Shown: positions 26,208-35,452, numbered from the stretch's first letter. The stretch is 64,000 bases of DNA from an uncultured Clostridia bacterium (GCA_947581635.1 CANPVE010000007.1:58631-122630); one strand, 5' to 3'. A program made the numbers and translations. Notes: generated by a model not told the origin, from the letters alone.

Positions 26208-27818
26208 TCAACCCAGCGGAACATTTTTCTCAAAGCCACCCTTGAATATAATCAGAATTTCATTTTTTGATATTACCTTTATGCACTCAATGAGCTTTCG
26301 TATGGCTTGGTTGTTAAATTCAATTGGCTGATCCTTCAGTAAATCTACTGCTTCAAGAATTTCATCAAGCCTTCCTGCTGATTTTTTGGCTGAAGTCTGT
26401 TTTACTTTTTTCTCTGCAATTATGGATTTAATTCTATTCAGCTCATCGACCATGCTTTGCATCTCTGCGGAGTATTCGCCGGAGCTTGCTGCCTCGGTAA
26501 TGGCTTGTATCAGTTCTTTGACTCTTGCTTCATCTTCAACAGTGCTGTTTTCGTCATCTTTGCCGAAGTACATATTTACATGAAGCTTAAGATTTTCTAT
26601 TGCCGCATACCCGCTTTCATCTTGGAGAACCTGCTTGATGCAATCAACTATAGCTTTTTGCAGTACACTCTCTTCAATGCTCGGAGATTCTGAGCAGTAT
26701 TTTTTGCCATAGTCGAGCCGATTTATACACCGCCACACAATTTTCTTTTTGCCGTTTTTTGACCAAGTGCATCGTCTGTACGGTGTTCCGCAGTGACCGC
26801 ATATCAGCAGATCTGTGAGAGCATATTTGCTCGAATACTTGCCTGACTCAGTTTTCGTGCCGATTTCTTTGACCTTTCGCTTGCTTGTCCTGCGTGCCAT
26901 TTCTTCCTGTGCTTTGTCAAAGGTTTCTCTCGGAATTATTGCGGGATGATTGTTTTCTACATAATACTGCGGGCGGTCATCGTTTCTTTTTGATTTATGG
27001 GTGATACAGTCCACAACATAAGTCTTTTGAAGCAGGGCATCACCCTTGTATTTTTCATTGGTGAGAATTGAGCGTATTGTTGCTACCGACCACATATTTT
27101 TACCTGTTGGCGTAAGAATTGCTTTGCTTTCAAGGGAATACTTTATTATACTCAAACTGTCACCTGCAAGGTATCTGTCGAAGATGAATCTTACAATTTC
27201 AGCTTGTTCGGGATCAATCTCCGGTTTGTTGTCTGCACCTCTGCGATAGCCGAGGAAATTCTTGTAGCTGAATGCCACATTGCCTTTTTTTGCACTGATT
27301 GCCTTCCCCATTCTGACGTTTCCGCTTAATGACTCGGATTCAGACTGAGCGAATATTCCATGCATACTTATGTAGATTTCGCTCGTGGTATTCATCGTGT
27401 TAAGTCCCTCTTTTTCAAATATCACAGCGACACCCAAGGCTTTTAGCTCTCGCACATAATTCAGACAGTCGACCGTATTTCTCGCAAATCTTGACACGGA
27501 TTTTGTAATAATGAGGTCAATATTACCTTTTCTGCACTGACGAATCATTTTCATGAAGTCCGGACGCTTGACGGCTTGTGTTCCGCTGATACCATCGTCT
27601 GCATAAATTCCTGCAAGCGACCATTCAGGGTTTCGCATGATTTTATCGGTGTAGTATTCGACCTGCGCTCCGAAGCTCATCTCTTGTTCGTCCGAATCTG
27701 TGGATACTCGGCAGTAAGCTGCGACACGAAGCTGTTTGTAACTGCGTTTGGTTTCTTCTTTTTTGATTGTCGGGGCAATCTCTCTGACTGTCTTAACTTT
27801 CTGAATTACCTGTTCCAT
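26208..27818 (-). CDS. Large serine recombinase (third of triplet)
   Basis: 536 residues: catalytic domain with VAAYCRVSTDSDEQE (nucleophile Ser), IYADDGISGTQ and ITKSVSRFARNTVDCLN; Recombinase domain (~190-300); zinc ribbon CGHCGTPYRRC...CIN; C-terminal coiled coil. Large serine recombinases catalyse directional integration and excision. It overlaps the catalytic-less gene upstream by 26 bases. Triplets of this kind mark one class of Firmicutes integrative elements. Confidence 0.92.
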   Translation of the reverse strand: MEQVIQKVKTVREIAPTIKKEETKRSYKQLRVAAYCRVSTDSDEQEMSFGAQVEYYTDKIMRNPEWSLAGIYADDGISGTQAVKRPDFMKMIRQCRKGNIDLIITKSVSRFARNTVDCLNYVRELKALGVAVIFEKEGLNTMNTTSEIYISMHGIFAQSESESLSGNVRMGKAISAKKGNVAFSYKNFLGYRRGADNKPEIDPEQAEIVRFIFDRYLAGDSLSIIKYSLESKAILTPTGKNMWSVATIRSILTNEKYKGDALLQKTYVVDCITHKSKRNDDRPQYYVENNHPAIIPRETFDKAQEEMARRTSKRKVKEIGTKTESGKYSSKYALTDLLICGHCGTPYRRCTWSKNGKKKIVWRCINRLDYGKKYCSESPSIEESVLQKAIVDCIKQVLQDESGYAAIENLKLHVNMYFGKDDENSTVEDEARVKELIQAITEAASSGEYSAEMQSMVDELNRIKSIIAEKKVKQTSAKKSAGRLDEILEAVDLLKDQPIEFNNQAIRKLIECIKVISKNEILIIFKGGFEKNVPLG

Positions 27819-28656
27819 CTTGCGACTCCTTTCTAAGGACTTGTCCGTTGATTAATGTGACTTCAATTTTTTCATCTGAAACCAGCTTAATTTGGCTTAC
27901 CAATTCCATTATGGTTTGTCTGTTGATTTTCAAATCGGCATTGTTTAAATTCAGCTTTAACTTATCAAATTCGGCTCGTCCCTTGCTTGCTGTCTGATAT
28001 TTGATGTTTGCACAGTCAAATATCATTGAACGTGCTTTTTCTACATCTGTATCAGCATATTCAACAGCTCTGGCGATTTCCTGCTCCAAGCGATGTATCT
28101 CCAAAAGCTCGCTCGCATCAGCCTTTTCAGATAATGTAAGATTTGCCTTTTCAAACAGTTCTGCAATCATCTGAATCATGTCATTGTTGGATATCTTAAA
28201 TTCCGCTCGACATTCGGTATTTGTGCACACATATTTTTGATTAAATTTACTGCGGTTGTCATGGATGCGGTTTGTACTGCATCCACATTTTGCACATACG
28301 ATTTCGCCAACGCTTGGCGATATAACTTTGTCACGATTATATTGGGTCTGAGTGTTGCGGGATAGCTTTGTGATTTGTGCTTGGCTGAATGTACCCTCAT
28401 CGATAATAGCATCGTAAATTTCATTGCCGAGATATCTCTTGTCATTTATTATTCTGACTACGCGATTTTTGTTCCATTGCCATTTCAACGGCAGATATTC
28501 TACTCTTTGCGCTGTAAGCTTGGCAGCGATATTTTTCAGTGATTCGCCGGACAGATATTCTAAAAAAATCTGTCGTACTACATCAGCTTCGGTCAGAACA
28601 ATTGTTACTGCTCCGTTTTTGACACAATAGCCGAACGGCGTGTATCGATTCTTCAT
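27793..28656 (-). CDS. Serine recombinase-like protein without catalytic domain (second of triplet)
   Basis: 287 residues beginning MKNRYTPFGYCVKNGAV directly in the Recombinase DNA-binding domain (FLEYLSGESLKNIAAKL, RVVRIINDKRYLGN), then a zinc ribbon (CAKCGCSTN...CTNTECR) and coiled coil. The N-terminal resolvase domain with the nucleophile serine is absent, yet the frame is intact and overlapped by both neighbours (ATGA with the gene upstream), so it is a kept protein, not debris. It likely acts as an accessory DNA-binding subunit or directionality factor. Confidence 0.88.
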   Translation of the reverse strand: MKNRYTPFGYCVKNGAVTIVLTEADVVRQIFLEYLSGESLKNIAAKLTAQRVEYLPLKWQWNKNRVVRIINDKRYLGNEIYDAIIDEGTFSQAQITKLSRNTQTQYNRDKVISPSVGEIVCAKCGCSTNRIHDNRSKFNQKYVCTNTECRAEFKISNNDMIQMIAELFEKANLTLSEKADASELLEIHRLEQEIARAVEYADTDVEKARSMIFDCANIKYQTASKGRAEFDKLKLNLNNADLKINRQTIMELVSQIKLVSDEKIEVTLINGQVLRKESQDGTGNSES

Positions 28657-30200
28657 GCCTGCTTGCTCCTCCGTTTTTTACTTGGTAAACACTCGGTAAG
28701 AATCTGTCCTCCGAATAAGTGGATTTCAATTTCGGTTGACGATTTTACTATGATTTTTTCTACAATACTGCGAATTAAATCTTCGTCAAACTCAGTCAAA
28801 TCTTCATTGATACCTGCTATTGTTTCTGCGATTGCTTTTAATTTCATCAAGCTGTCATCATTATCGTTTTGCCGAAGCAGCTTCATTCTTTCCGCTCTTA
28901 ATCGATACACCTTATTTGAAAGCTCATTACTCTGTGCTGTAAAGTCAGATGGATCAAGGATTCCTTGTAGTTGAAGCTGTGACAACAGATGTATCTGATT
29001 ATTGACCGTTGCTATTGCTTTGTCAATTTCATATACCTTGTGCTGCGTACCATTTACCTTGCTTTGTAATTGCTCAAGCGATTTTATTGTAGGTTTTAGT
29101 ATGCTGTCGTAATTTTCACGAAGTATGTTTACCATTCGGATTAGAGCAGCGTGCACATCTTCTTCCTCTACATATATGGGTATACAATCTGTAAATCCGC
29201 TTGCCCTGCCACTGCATTTCCAATATATTTCATTATATCCTTTCACTCTGCGGTATGAATGCCCGCATTCAGAACAGATAAGCAGTTTGGACAGCGAATG
29301 CTTTTCCGCACACTTTTTATATTTTCTGATTTGTTGCAAAGCTTTTACCGCATTAAATTGTTCCTTAGAAATAATCGGAGGATGGCTGTTGCTCACATAA
29401 TACATTGAACGCTCACCGTTATTTCTTTTTCGAGTAAACGGAAAGGTTTCAGTGGTATATTTCTTTTGAAGAAGAGCATCGCCTATATACCTCTCATTGT
29501 TCAAAATATAGTCAACGGTACCGCTTAACCATTGTCTGCTCGGATAGTTATCATTCAAATAATTCGCAATTTGATATTTTCCAACACCCGATAAATACAT
29601 ATCGTAAATCAGTCTTACAACTTTCGCTTCGCACTCATTTATCACAAGCATTCTGTCTTTAAGAACATATCCATACGGTGCGACATTACCGACGAAATCT
29701 CCGCTTTTCATGCGCTTCTCATAGCTCCACCGCATATTGCCAGAAATACTTATAGACTCATCTTGCGCCTGTGTCCCTGCCATTGCAAGCAGAAGTTCGC
29801 TTGACATCTTTGATGTATCAATTTGCTCTTTTTCAAACATAACACTTATACCAAGACCCGACAGCATACGAACTGTATTCAGGCAATCGACCGTATTTCT
29901 AGCAAATCGTGATACTGACTTGGTAATTATTCGGTCGATTTTGCCTCGCTTACAGTCGACTATCATTCGATTGAATCCATCGCGCCTGTTCATGCCGGTG
30001 CCTGTGATACCTTCGTCTGCATAAATATCGGCGAGACTCCACTTAGGATTCTCGCCGATGAACTCAATGTAATGTTTTACTTGTGCCGCAAAGGAATGCT
30101 GCTGATCCGTCGAATCGCTCGACACTCTGCAATACGCAGCTACCCGTATCAGCTTTTCTTCGCACTTCTGTTTTGGAAGCAGTGTTTTTACTGTTGGCAT
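28653..30200 (-). CDS. Large serine recombinase (first of triplet)
   Basis: About 515 residues from ATG 30200 (GGAGG upstream). Catalytic domain with VAAYCRVSSDSTDQQ, IYADEGITGTGMNRRDG, ITKSVSRFARNTVDCLNT; Recombinase domain; zinc ribbon CSECGHSYRRVKG...CSGRASGFTDC; coiled coil. It is about as long as the recombinase at 26208 and clearly homologous but diverged, suggesting a heteromeric pair as in other multi-recombinase elements. Confidence 0.92.
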   Translation of the reverse strand: MPTVKTLLPKQKCEEKLIRVAAYCRVSSDSTDQQHSFAAQVKHYIEFIGENPKWSLADIYADEGITGTGMNRRDGFNRMIVDCKRGKIDRIITKSVSRFARNTVDCLNTVRMLSGLGISVMFEKEQIDTSKMSSELLLAMAGTQAQDESISISGNMRWSYEKRMKSGDFVGNVAPYGYVLKDRMLVINECEAKVVRLIYDMYLSGVGKYQIANYLNDNYPSRQWLSGTVDYILNNERYIGDALLQKKYTTETFPFTRKRNNGERSMYYVSNSHPPIISKEQFNAVKALQQIRKYKKCAEKHSLSKLLICSECGHSYRRVKGYNEIYWKCSGRASGFTDCIPIYVEEEDVHAALIRMVNILRENYDSILKPTIKSLEQLQSKVNGTQHKVYEIDKAIATVNNQIHLLSQLQLQGILDPSDFTAQSNELSNKVYRLRAERMKLLRQNDNDDSLMKLKAIAETIAGINEDLTEFDEDLIRSIVEKIIVKSSTEIEIHLFGGQILTECLPSKKRRSKQA

Positions 30201-30287
30201 TTTTACGTCCTCCTTAGATTTTTTTCGCCTTTCGGCAACACAACAATACCACATGAGTTCATATCTATCCAGCGATTTTCAGCATAA

Positions 30288-30449
30288 TTAAGATTTACAA
30301 CATATATTTTTCAAGCCGGTCTGCTGCTCTGCGATTTTCAGAATTCCGAGAAATTCTTCATCTGTAATAATCCCCGAATCATGCATTATCCGCAGCATCT
30401 CGGTTTCCAGATAAAAATTCAAGTGATTAATGCAATCCGTTTTGTTCAT
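30288..30449 (-). CDS. Small protein (53 aa) coupled to mazF
   Basis: ATG 30447-30449 overlaps the mazF stop by ATGA. The product is MNKTDCINHL...MLRIMHDSGIITDEEFLGILKI..., whose LIxxGIITDEEF-like stretch resembles SHOCT-type short domains. Function unknown; translational coupling points to a MazF-related role. Too short for common gene-calling limits. Confidence 0.6.
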   Translation of the reverse strand: MNKTDCINHLNFYLETEMLRIMHDSGIITDEEFLGILKIAEQQTGLKNICCKS

Positions 30450-30817
30450 ATGAATTCCTCCCGAAATTGAATGCCGAAGCTCAGTGTAATAGCTCGGTCA
30501 ACCGATTCCATTGTTTTTTCGTCTGCCTGTCCTACATATCCGAGTATTCTCGCCTTGTCAATCGTTCTTATCTGCTCAAGCATGATTACCGATGACGGCT
30601 TTAATCCACGAATGTTTATAGGTACATGGGTGGGAAAATCCGCTTTTTTAGACCTTCCTGTAATCGCCGCAATGATAGTTGTTGTACTGAAATGATTTCC
30701 CGTGTCATTTTGCAGAATCAGAACAGGCCGGGTTTTCCCCTGTTCACTGCCTTGCACGGGATTAAGCTTGGCGTAGTATATTTCCCCGCGCCTGACATTC
30801 ATAATTTTATTATTCAT
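30446..30817 (-). CDS. mazF: MazF/PemK-type endoribonuclease toxin
   Basis: 123 residues with the MazF fold: RRGEIYYAKLNPVQGSEQGKTRPVLILQND (catalytic Arg region), TTIIAAITGR, THVPI, SSVIMLEQIRTIDKARI, close to clostridial NdoA. MazF enzymes cut single-stranded mRNA at short sequences. No MazE-like gene lies upstream; the only coupled gene is the 53-aa ORF downstream. It is preceded by a leader terminator. It may serve as element maintenance toxin or as a house regulator. Confidence 0.92.
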   Translation of the reverse strand: MNNKIMNVRRGEIYYAKLNPVQGSEQGKTRPVLILQNDTGNHFSTTTIIAAITGRSKKADFPTHVPINIRGLKPSSVIMLEQIRTIDKARILGYVGQADEKTMESVDRAITLSFGIQFREEFI

Positions 30818-30856
30818 ATAGGTATAAACCTCCTTGCTTTTATAATTTCATTATGT

Positions 30857-30917
30857 AAAAAAGCAGTTCCGAGAAAGATTGGTAAATCACTCGAATTCCG
30901 CTCAGACTCGGAACTGC
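30857..30917 (-). terminator. Leader terminator upstream of mazF
   Basis: Reverse strand: 11-bp stem GCAGTTCCGAG/CTCGGAACTGC (30863-30873 with 30907-30917) followed by T6, ending ~30 bases before the mazF ribosome binding site AAGGAGG. Confidence 0.75.
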
Positions 30918-30959
30918 GTTATTTGTCAATCGTTTTGAATTTTTGTCAGTATTTATCCA

Positions 30960-31262
30960 CGATTTCCCCTGACAGGGAGCATATCAAACGGCTATGGACT
31001 TAGCCTCATTGGAACACGCTAATTTAAATTAGTGTAACCACCCTGTGGTTCTCACAGAGCCGCCCTCGTATGTTGCGACGGTTTTATCACGCTCGACTTT
31101 CGACCGGACGGAAGTATCATTGTCCTCTCTGCCTGTTATCGCCTACGCCGCTGTTCCTTGCAGCGTTTGAGTATACTTCTTATACCCCAGTTAGCTCGCC
31201 GTTTTCTACCGACAGCAGAGAGAATGTATTCGATATGCTGATATTCATTTTTCAAGGTACAA
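30960..31262 (-). ncRNA. Candidate structured non-coding RNA between sigma factor and mazF
   Basis: About 300 bases without a credible ORF but GC-richer than its surroundings. On the reverse strand it forms successive small hairpins: GTATA/TATAC, CGCTG/CAGCG, GGAC/GTCC, CTGTG/CACAG and a palindrome CTAATTTAAATTAG, starting near GTACCTTGAAAAATG. I cannot assign it to a known RNA class; it could be a cis-leader of mazF or a free RNA. Confidence 0.35.
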
Positions 31263-31273
31263 CAAAGGTATTA

Positions 31274-31307
31274 AATTTCCTTTTCACTTATACAAAGGAA
31301 ATTTTTT
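31274..31307. terminator. Hairpin after the sigma factor gene
   Basis: 10-bp stem AATTTCCTTT/AAAGGAAATT (31274-31283 with 31294-31303) with T6 on the forward side; it lies 14 bases after the reverse-strand sigma gene stop. Confidence 0.55.
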
Positions 31308-31320
31308 AAGTTTTGATAAC

Positions 31321-31818
31321 CTAAAAATCTATAATTTTTTTTAATTTTTCAAGAATTCTGTGTTTTCTTTTATTTACAGCTGCCTGGGATATTCCGTATT
31401 TTGCCGCCAAATCACGTTCGGTTAACCCATTATAATAAATTTCCTCAATTAAATCTCTCTCATCATCCGTAAGTTCCGACAGACTCTCTATAAGCCTATT
31501 TGTCATAATCTCTCTTTCAATACCTACTGCTATATCCTCCGTCTTGGCAGAATTAATGATTTCGCTATTATCCATATTATCCATTGAAATTAAGCTGTGC
31601 ACTATATCAAGCTTTTTCAAATATTTATTGCGTTCAATTACTTTGTAATGCCAAGTATAATCTCTTTCAGACACCTCGAGCAGCATTCCTTGAATGGGTA
31701 TAAAATATTTATTCTTATACCATTCGTCAGCATTATAATATTCAAGAAATTCTTCGTATGTAATTTCTTTATATCTACCATCTTCTATTACAAAAACTTT
31801 TATAGGTTCATATTTCAT
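31321..31818 (-). CDS. Sigma-70 family (region 4) sigma factor-like regulator
   Basis: 165 residues from ATG 31818. The C-terminal half is a clear sigma region 4: LIESLSELTDDERDLIEEIYYNGLTERDLAAKYGISQAAVNKRKHRILEKLKKII. The N-terminus (YEEFLEYYNADEWYKNKYFIPIQGMLLEV) resembles small sigma-like regulators on Tn916-type elements. An in-frame upstream ATG at 31896 with its own GGAG would add 26 residues; the SD of ATG 31818 lies in a hairpin. It may control element or cargo transcription. Confidence 0.85.
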   Translation of the reverse strand: MKYEPIKVFVIEDGRYKEITYEEFLEYYNADEWYKNKYFIPIQGMLLEVSERDYTWHYKVIERNKYLKKLDIVHSLISMDNMDNSEIINSAKTEDIAVGIEREIMTNRLIESLSELTDDERDLIEEIYYNGLTERDLAAKYGISQAAVNKRKHRILEKLKKIIDF

Positions 31819-31829
31819 TTTATTTGTCT

Positions 31830-31868
31830 CCAATCGTTTTAAATTTTTTTGAAATTCAAAACGATTGG
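31830..31868 (-). promoter_or_regulatory. Hairpin covering the ribosome binding site of the sigma factor
   Basis: 11-bp stem CCAATCGTTTT/AAAACGATTGG (31830-31840 with 31858-31868); the bases TTGGAG that would serve ATG 31818 overlap its outer arm, so folding could block that start. Confidence 0.5.
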
Positions 31869-31919
31869 AAGGCGGACTGCGGCAGCGATCATTCATATTA
31901 ATTTCCGCTCCAAAATAAC

Positions 31920-31996
31920 AAAAAGAGCCGACACTTTCGGTTTGTTAAAGTGTCAGCTCTTTTGTTGGTTAGAAATCATATCGAATCATTTATGCA
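31920..31996. repeat. Hairpin-tail repeat, copy 1
   Basis: Long hairpin (31921-31937 with 31947-31963) with one C-A mismatch, followed by the tail TTTGTTGGTTAGAAA and ATATCGAATCAT. On the reverse strand it ends in T5 and would act as leader terminator for the sigma gene. The tail recurs at 32499-32535 after a different hairpin. Confidence 0.55.
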
Positions 31997-32469
31997 TTTT
32001 TGAATAAAAAATGCACGATTATTCGCAAAATGAAAAAATCGCGCATTTTTTTATCAGATGGTTTTAGATATAATCATACTCTAACAAAGTTAACTTATAT
32101 ACTGTTAACTTAAAATTCTATTTTAACATCAAGTTGCTTTGTGGACACATAATATAATACTTGCCGTAATTTTTTTCATTTCTGTATCTCCCATCTTTAC
32201 ATATATCCCATCAATGTTAATCTAATATGTAAAATCAACATTTATGGGATAATTTTATGATATTATTTTTAAATGTTAAGAATATGTCGGTGTGCTGTGT
32301 GTACTTGTGCTTTCAGGATTTCACCCGCCTTCTCCTTTGCCGTAAACGGTCTCAGAATAGCGTACTTTTAATGTAGCATTTCTTTGCCTTAGTACGATGG
32401 AGCGCTTTCATAAATAAGTGAGTAGATTTCGTAGTTCTTATTCGGGGTTCATCTTGCATAAATCACAAC
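31997..32469. other. AT-rich region without genes
   Basis: Short palindromes (TGCATTTTT/AAAAATGCA at ~31992-32014; GCGCATTTTTTT near 32041) and no coding signal on either strand. Some GC-richer DNA at ~32290-32400 holds no feature I can name. Confidence 0.4.
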
Positions 32470-32535
32470 GGAACCGGTACTTGTACAGAACCAGTTCCTT
32501 TGTTGGTTGGAAACGATATCGAACCATATTTGCAA
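32470..32535. repeat. Hairpin-tail repeat, copy 2
   Basis: Hairpin GGAACCGGT/ACCAGTTCC (32470-32478 with 32490-32498), again with one C-A mismatch, followed by TTTGTTGGTTGGAAA and ATATCGAACCAT. Stem sequence differs from copy 1 while architecture and tail are kept. Confidence 0.5.
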
Positions 32536-32665
32536 ATTTCAATAGATATAAATTCCTAGCTATATTTTATATATATTCGGAAATATTTATTGATAGCGTT
32601 TTACTGCATATAGCAATTTCGCTTGAATTTATTATACCTTTTTACCAATATAGAACTATAACTCG

Positions 32666-34261
32666 TTATCCAACGTAATAATTTATTCGTTCTCCAGATA
32701 CACAATCAATATAATATGTTGCATCTTCTGTATTAATTTCATAGCAAAGCTTGTAAGTAGTTGCAGATATTGGAGCATAAACTAATTCATATTCGTCAAA
32801 TTCTTGTATTGCAATTGATTTTGAATTAACTGATTCTGAAGTAGCTAACCTCGCTTTTACTTCGTTCATAGAAAGAATTTTTGCACTATTAGTATCTTTG
32901 CTTGAAACTGACATTATATTTTTCCACTTGTTTATAGAAAAATATACGCCATCTACATCAGTTCCGACTTTATAAAAATTATCAACCATTTTAATGTCAT
33001 TATATTGGTTAGTATAACAAAATGTTTTTCCAACGACAACCTCTGAACCGGGTACTGAACTACTATCTTCGTTTACTTCTTCGCATGTTATAGTTCCTAC
33101 TGTTCTTATTGAGTTATCGGTTATGTTAGTTGATAATACCTTATTTAAGTATTGTGTTGCAATCTTATTTTGGTTAGTCTCATTTAAATCTGACGATATT
33201 TCATCGTTAAGTTCTTTATAATAAGTTACATCACTATTAGTGTTTTTATTACTTCTAGTTAAAGTGTTTTCTGATATAGTTTTATTAGATATGTATAATT
33301 CTATAGGTAAATCTTTACTTTCAGCTATACTTGTCGTATTAATGCCTGTAGCCATTTCTTGTCCACCTGTCGGAGATGTATAATTGCACCAAAAACGATA
33401 GACAGGAGCTGAAGATGCTGGTGCTGAATATGTTTTTCCAGGAAATCCAGGAATTCTGTAATATTGATTGTAATTACTCTTATAGCACAACACTGCCCAA
33501 TTTGCAGAACGGGAATTTAATTCATTGGCCATTTGCCATGAACTTCTTATCGATTCACCTTTAACTACGCCGCCGTTTTGTGAGTTAGAAAAAAACTTTT
33601 GCACGATTGCTGTATCAATTGGATGAGCAGGTGATTTCAAATGGAAACCAGCAATAGCTTTAAGATTGGAAGCCTTCATAATCCTCACCAAATATTTGCA
33701 ATCGCCATAGTCGTTATCAAGTATTTTACATGCTCCAAAGATAGCAACCGTTATCTTAGAGTTTTTATTCCAAACACAAGTATTTTTCCAATTACTTGTA
33801 TTAACTTTCATAGTTGAAGGAATATTAATAACAGGTTGCTTACTGGTACCAGGACCATATACTCCAGAACTTGCAGATACATTAAGTCTGATTGGATTAG
33901 ATGAGCCATGACCACTCCAATAAAGGACATCTCTTTGACCAGCATCAATTAAATCTTGAGCTGAAGCAAGTGCATGATCTGAATCCGGTGCTGTATTCGT
34001 TGATTTATTCCATTTTGAATAATTGTGATATGAATTACCGTTATTATAATGCCAGCCCCTATTCCAAATATAGTAATTATTTCCGCTCGGAACAGATTTT
34101 AATCCTTCAAAAAATGCCTTACAATCGCCAACATCTTCGGTATTTCCTTGTACAATAGTAGCAGTATAATCCTTTGCAAATACAGTAGATGTAAATAACG
34201 ATGCTGTAAGTGCAAGTGCAATAATTGAAGTTATAACTTTAGCTTTTTTCAATTTAAACAT
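32666..34261 (-). CDS. Secreted caspase-fold (clan CD-like) protein
   Basis: 531 residues from MFKLKKAKV. Signal peptide with probable cleavage after VFA (residue ~29). The N-terminal domain shows a His-Gly motif YWSGHGSS (His118) and, after a hydrophobic strand, VAIFGACKIL (Cys178), the dyad spacing of caspase/gingipain/clostripain-like proteases; it resembles DUF6345-type domains. A Ser/Asn/Thr-rich middle is followed by a C-terminal PepSY-like module (YKLCYEINTEDATYYIDCVSGERI). An earlier GTG (34285) is possible. It overlaps no neighbour but lies four bases after the lipoprotein gene, so they are co-expressed. Substrate and activity are unknown. Confidence 0.6.
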   Translation of the reverse strand: MFKLKKAKVITSIIALALTASLFTSTVFAKDYTATIVQGNTEDVGDCKAFFEGLKSVPSGNNYYIWNRGWHYNNGNSYHNYSKWNKSTNTAPDSDHALASAQDLIDAGQRDVLYWSGHGSSNPIRLNVSASSGVYGPGTSKQPVINIPSTMKVNTSNWKNTCVWNKNSKITVAIFGACKILDNDYGDCKYLVRIMKASNLKAIAGFHLKSPAHPIDTAIVQKFFSNSQNGGVVKGESIRSSWQMANELNSRSANWAVLCYKSNYNQYYRIPGFPGKTYSAPASSAPVYRFWCNYTSPTGGQEMATGINTTSIAESKDLPIELYISNKTISENTLTRSNKNTNSDVTYYKELNDEISSDLNETNQNKIATQYLNKVLSTNITDNSIRTVGTITCEEVNEDSSSVPGSEVVVGKTFCYTNQYNDIKMVDNFYKVGTDVDGVYFSINKWKNIMSVSSKDTNSAKILSMNEVKARLATSESVNSKSIAIQEFDEYELVYAPISATTYKLCYEINTEDATYYIDCVSGERINYYVG

Positions 34262-34288
34262 ACTCTCTATTTTATAATAAAACACTTA

Positions 34289-35452
34289 TCAAATTCCATC
34301 TTCGGATTTTTGTGTTAGCACACCTTCGGGTGTACCATATAAATTTGAATACTCATCATAATATTCTTGAATGTACGGAGGGTATAAACTACCTTGATTA
34401 GATTTATTATCAACCCATGGGAAATCGCCAATATCCGAAATGAGCCAAGTATCGTTTAAAAAAACAAAATCACACTTTATATCGAAGCCTTCGACTTTAT
34501 CACAATAATCTGAGCCATTATTATTTTGAAAGCTTATAAAAACATTGTATTTTACTTGAACAGTCTCATTATCAGCAAGCTCCATTTGGTATATCTCTAA
34601 GCTATCCATATTTGGTTTAGAGGGAACTGATAGATTCTTTTTGCCATTTTTTATCATATCAATTCTTTTTTGTCCCCAATTTATAACAAATTCATTTTTT
34701 TCATTGTGAATGATATAACTTGGAAACTCATTCTTCAGTTCATACTGACAAGTCCAAAGATCTTCGTACATTTTTATTAATATTGCTTCTGCATCTTTCT
34801 GTGTCATGTTTCCGGCATATAATTCTTTATTATAAAGCTGTGCATATTTAGAGCGACCGACATATGGTGACGGGTAATATCCCCCCGATTGACTATCGTT
34901 ATATATGTCTCCAGTTTTAGCATTAACAAAAAAACTATCAACAACTTCAGCTTCATTGTCATCGTACATTTTTATTTCCCAAGCAGGAGAAATAGTACCG
35001 CTAAAATAATCCTCAGTATTATCATGAAATGGAAGAGTATGATCTCTGTTTGCAATCCATTTATCACATGGACTTCCATTCCCGAAATAAGTTGTTGTAA
35101 CGGGTTTAGCTTCTACAAATTCATCGCAAGATACATAAGCAGACTCTGCATCGTTCATATAGCTTCTAGCATAGTTAAAACTATACAAAGCTTCTTGGAG
35201 AGATAAATAATCATCACTTTCATCCGGATATTCTTGATCTTCAATAGCGGAAAAGTCAACAGGTTTAAATTTTGAATCTTGATTTAATGTTTTTATGCTG
35301 TCTTCTTTTGACGAATAACGTGATGGCACTGATGATGACGAATAACGTGATGGCACTGATGAATTCGAACAGCTTGACATACTGCAAAATGCTAATAATA
35401 ATCCCATACATAAACATATAGACGTCACTCTATTATAATACTTTTTATGCAT
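34289..35452 (-). CDS. Lipoprotein of unknown function, operon partner of the secreted caspase-fold protein
   Basis: 387 residues with a signal peptide and lipobox SMSSC (Cys near residue 28), then an SSVPSRYSS sequence repeated twice in tandem (DNA 35312-35355), then an acidic soluble domain rich in Tyr, Asp and Asn. No family recognised. SD AGGGGGC precedes ATG 35452. Membrane-tethered position beside a secreted protease-like protein suggests an anchor, inhibitor or substrate. Confidence 0.7.
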   Translation of the reverse strand: MHKKYYNRVTSICLCMGLLLAFCSMSSCSNSSVPSRYSSSSVPSRYSSKEDSIKTLNQDSKFKPVDFSAIEDQEYPDESDDYLSLQEALYSFNYARSYMNDAESAYVSCDEFVEAKPVTTTYFGNGSPCDKWIANRDHTLPFHDNTEDYFSGTISPAWEIKMYDDNEAEVVDSFFVNAKTGDIYNDSQSGGYYPSPYVGRSKYAQLYNKELYAGNMTQKDAEAILIKMYEDLWTCQYELKNEFPSYIIHNEKNEFVINWGQKRIDMIKNGKKNLSVPSKPNMDSLEIYQMELADNETVQVKYNVFISFQNNNGSDYCDKVEGFDIKCDFVFLNDTWLISDIGDFPWVDNKSNQGSLYPPYIQEYYDEYSNLYGTPEGVLTQKSEDGI

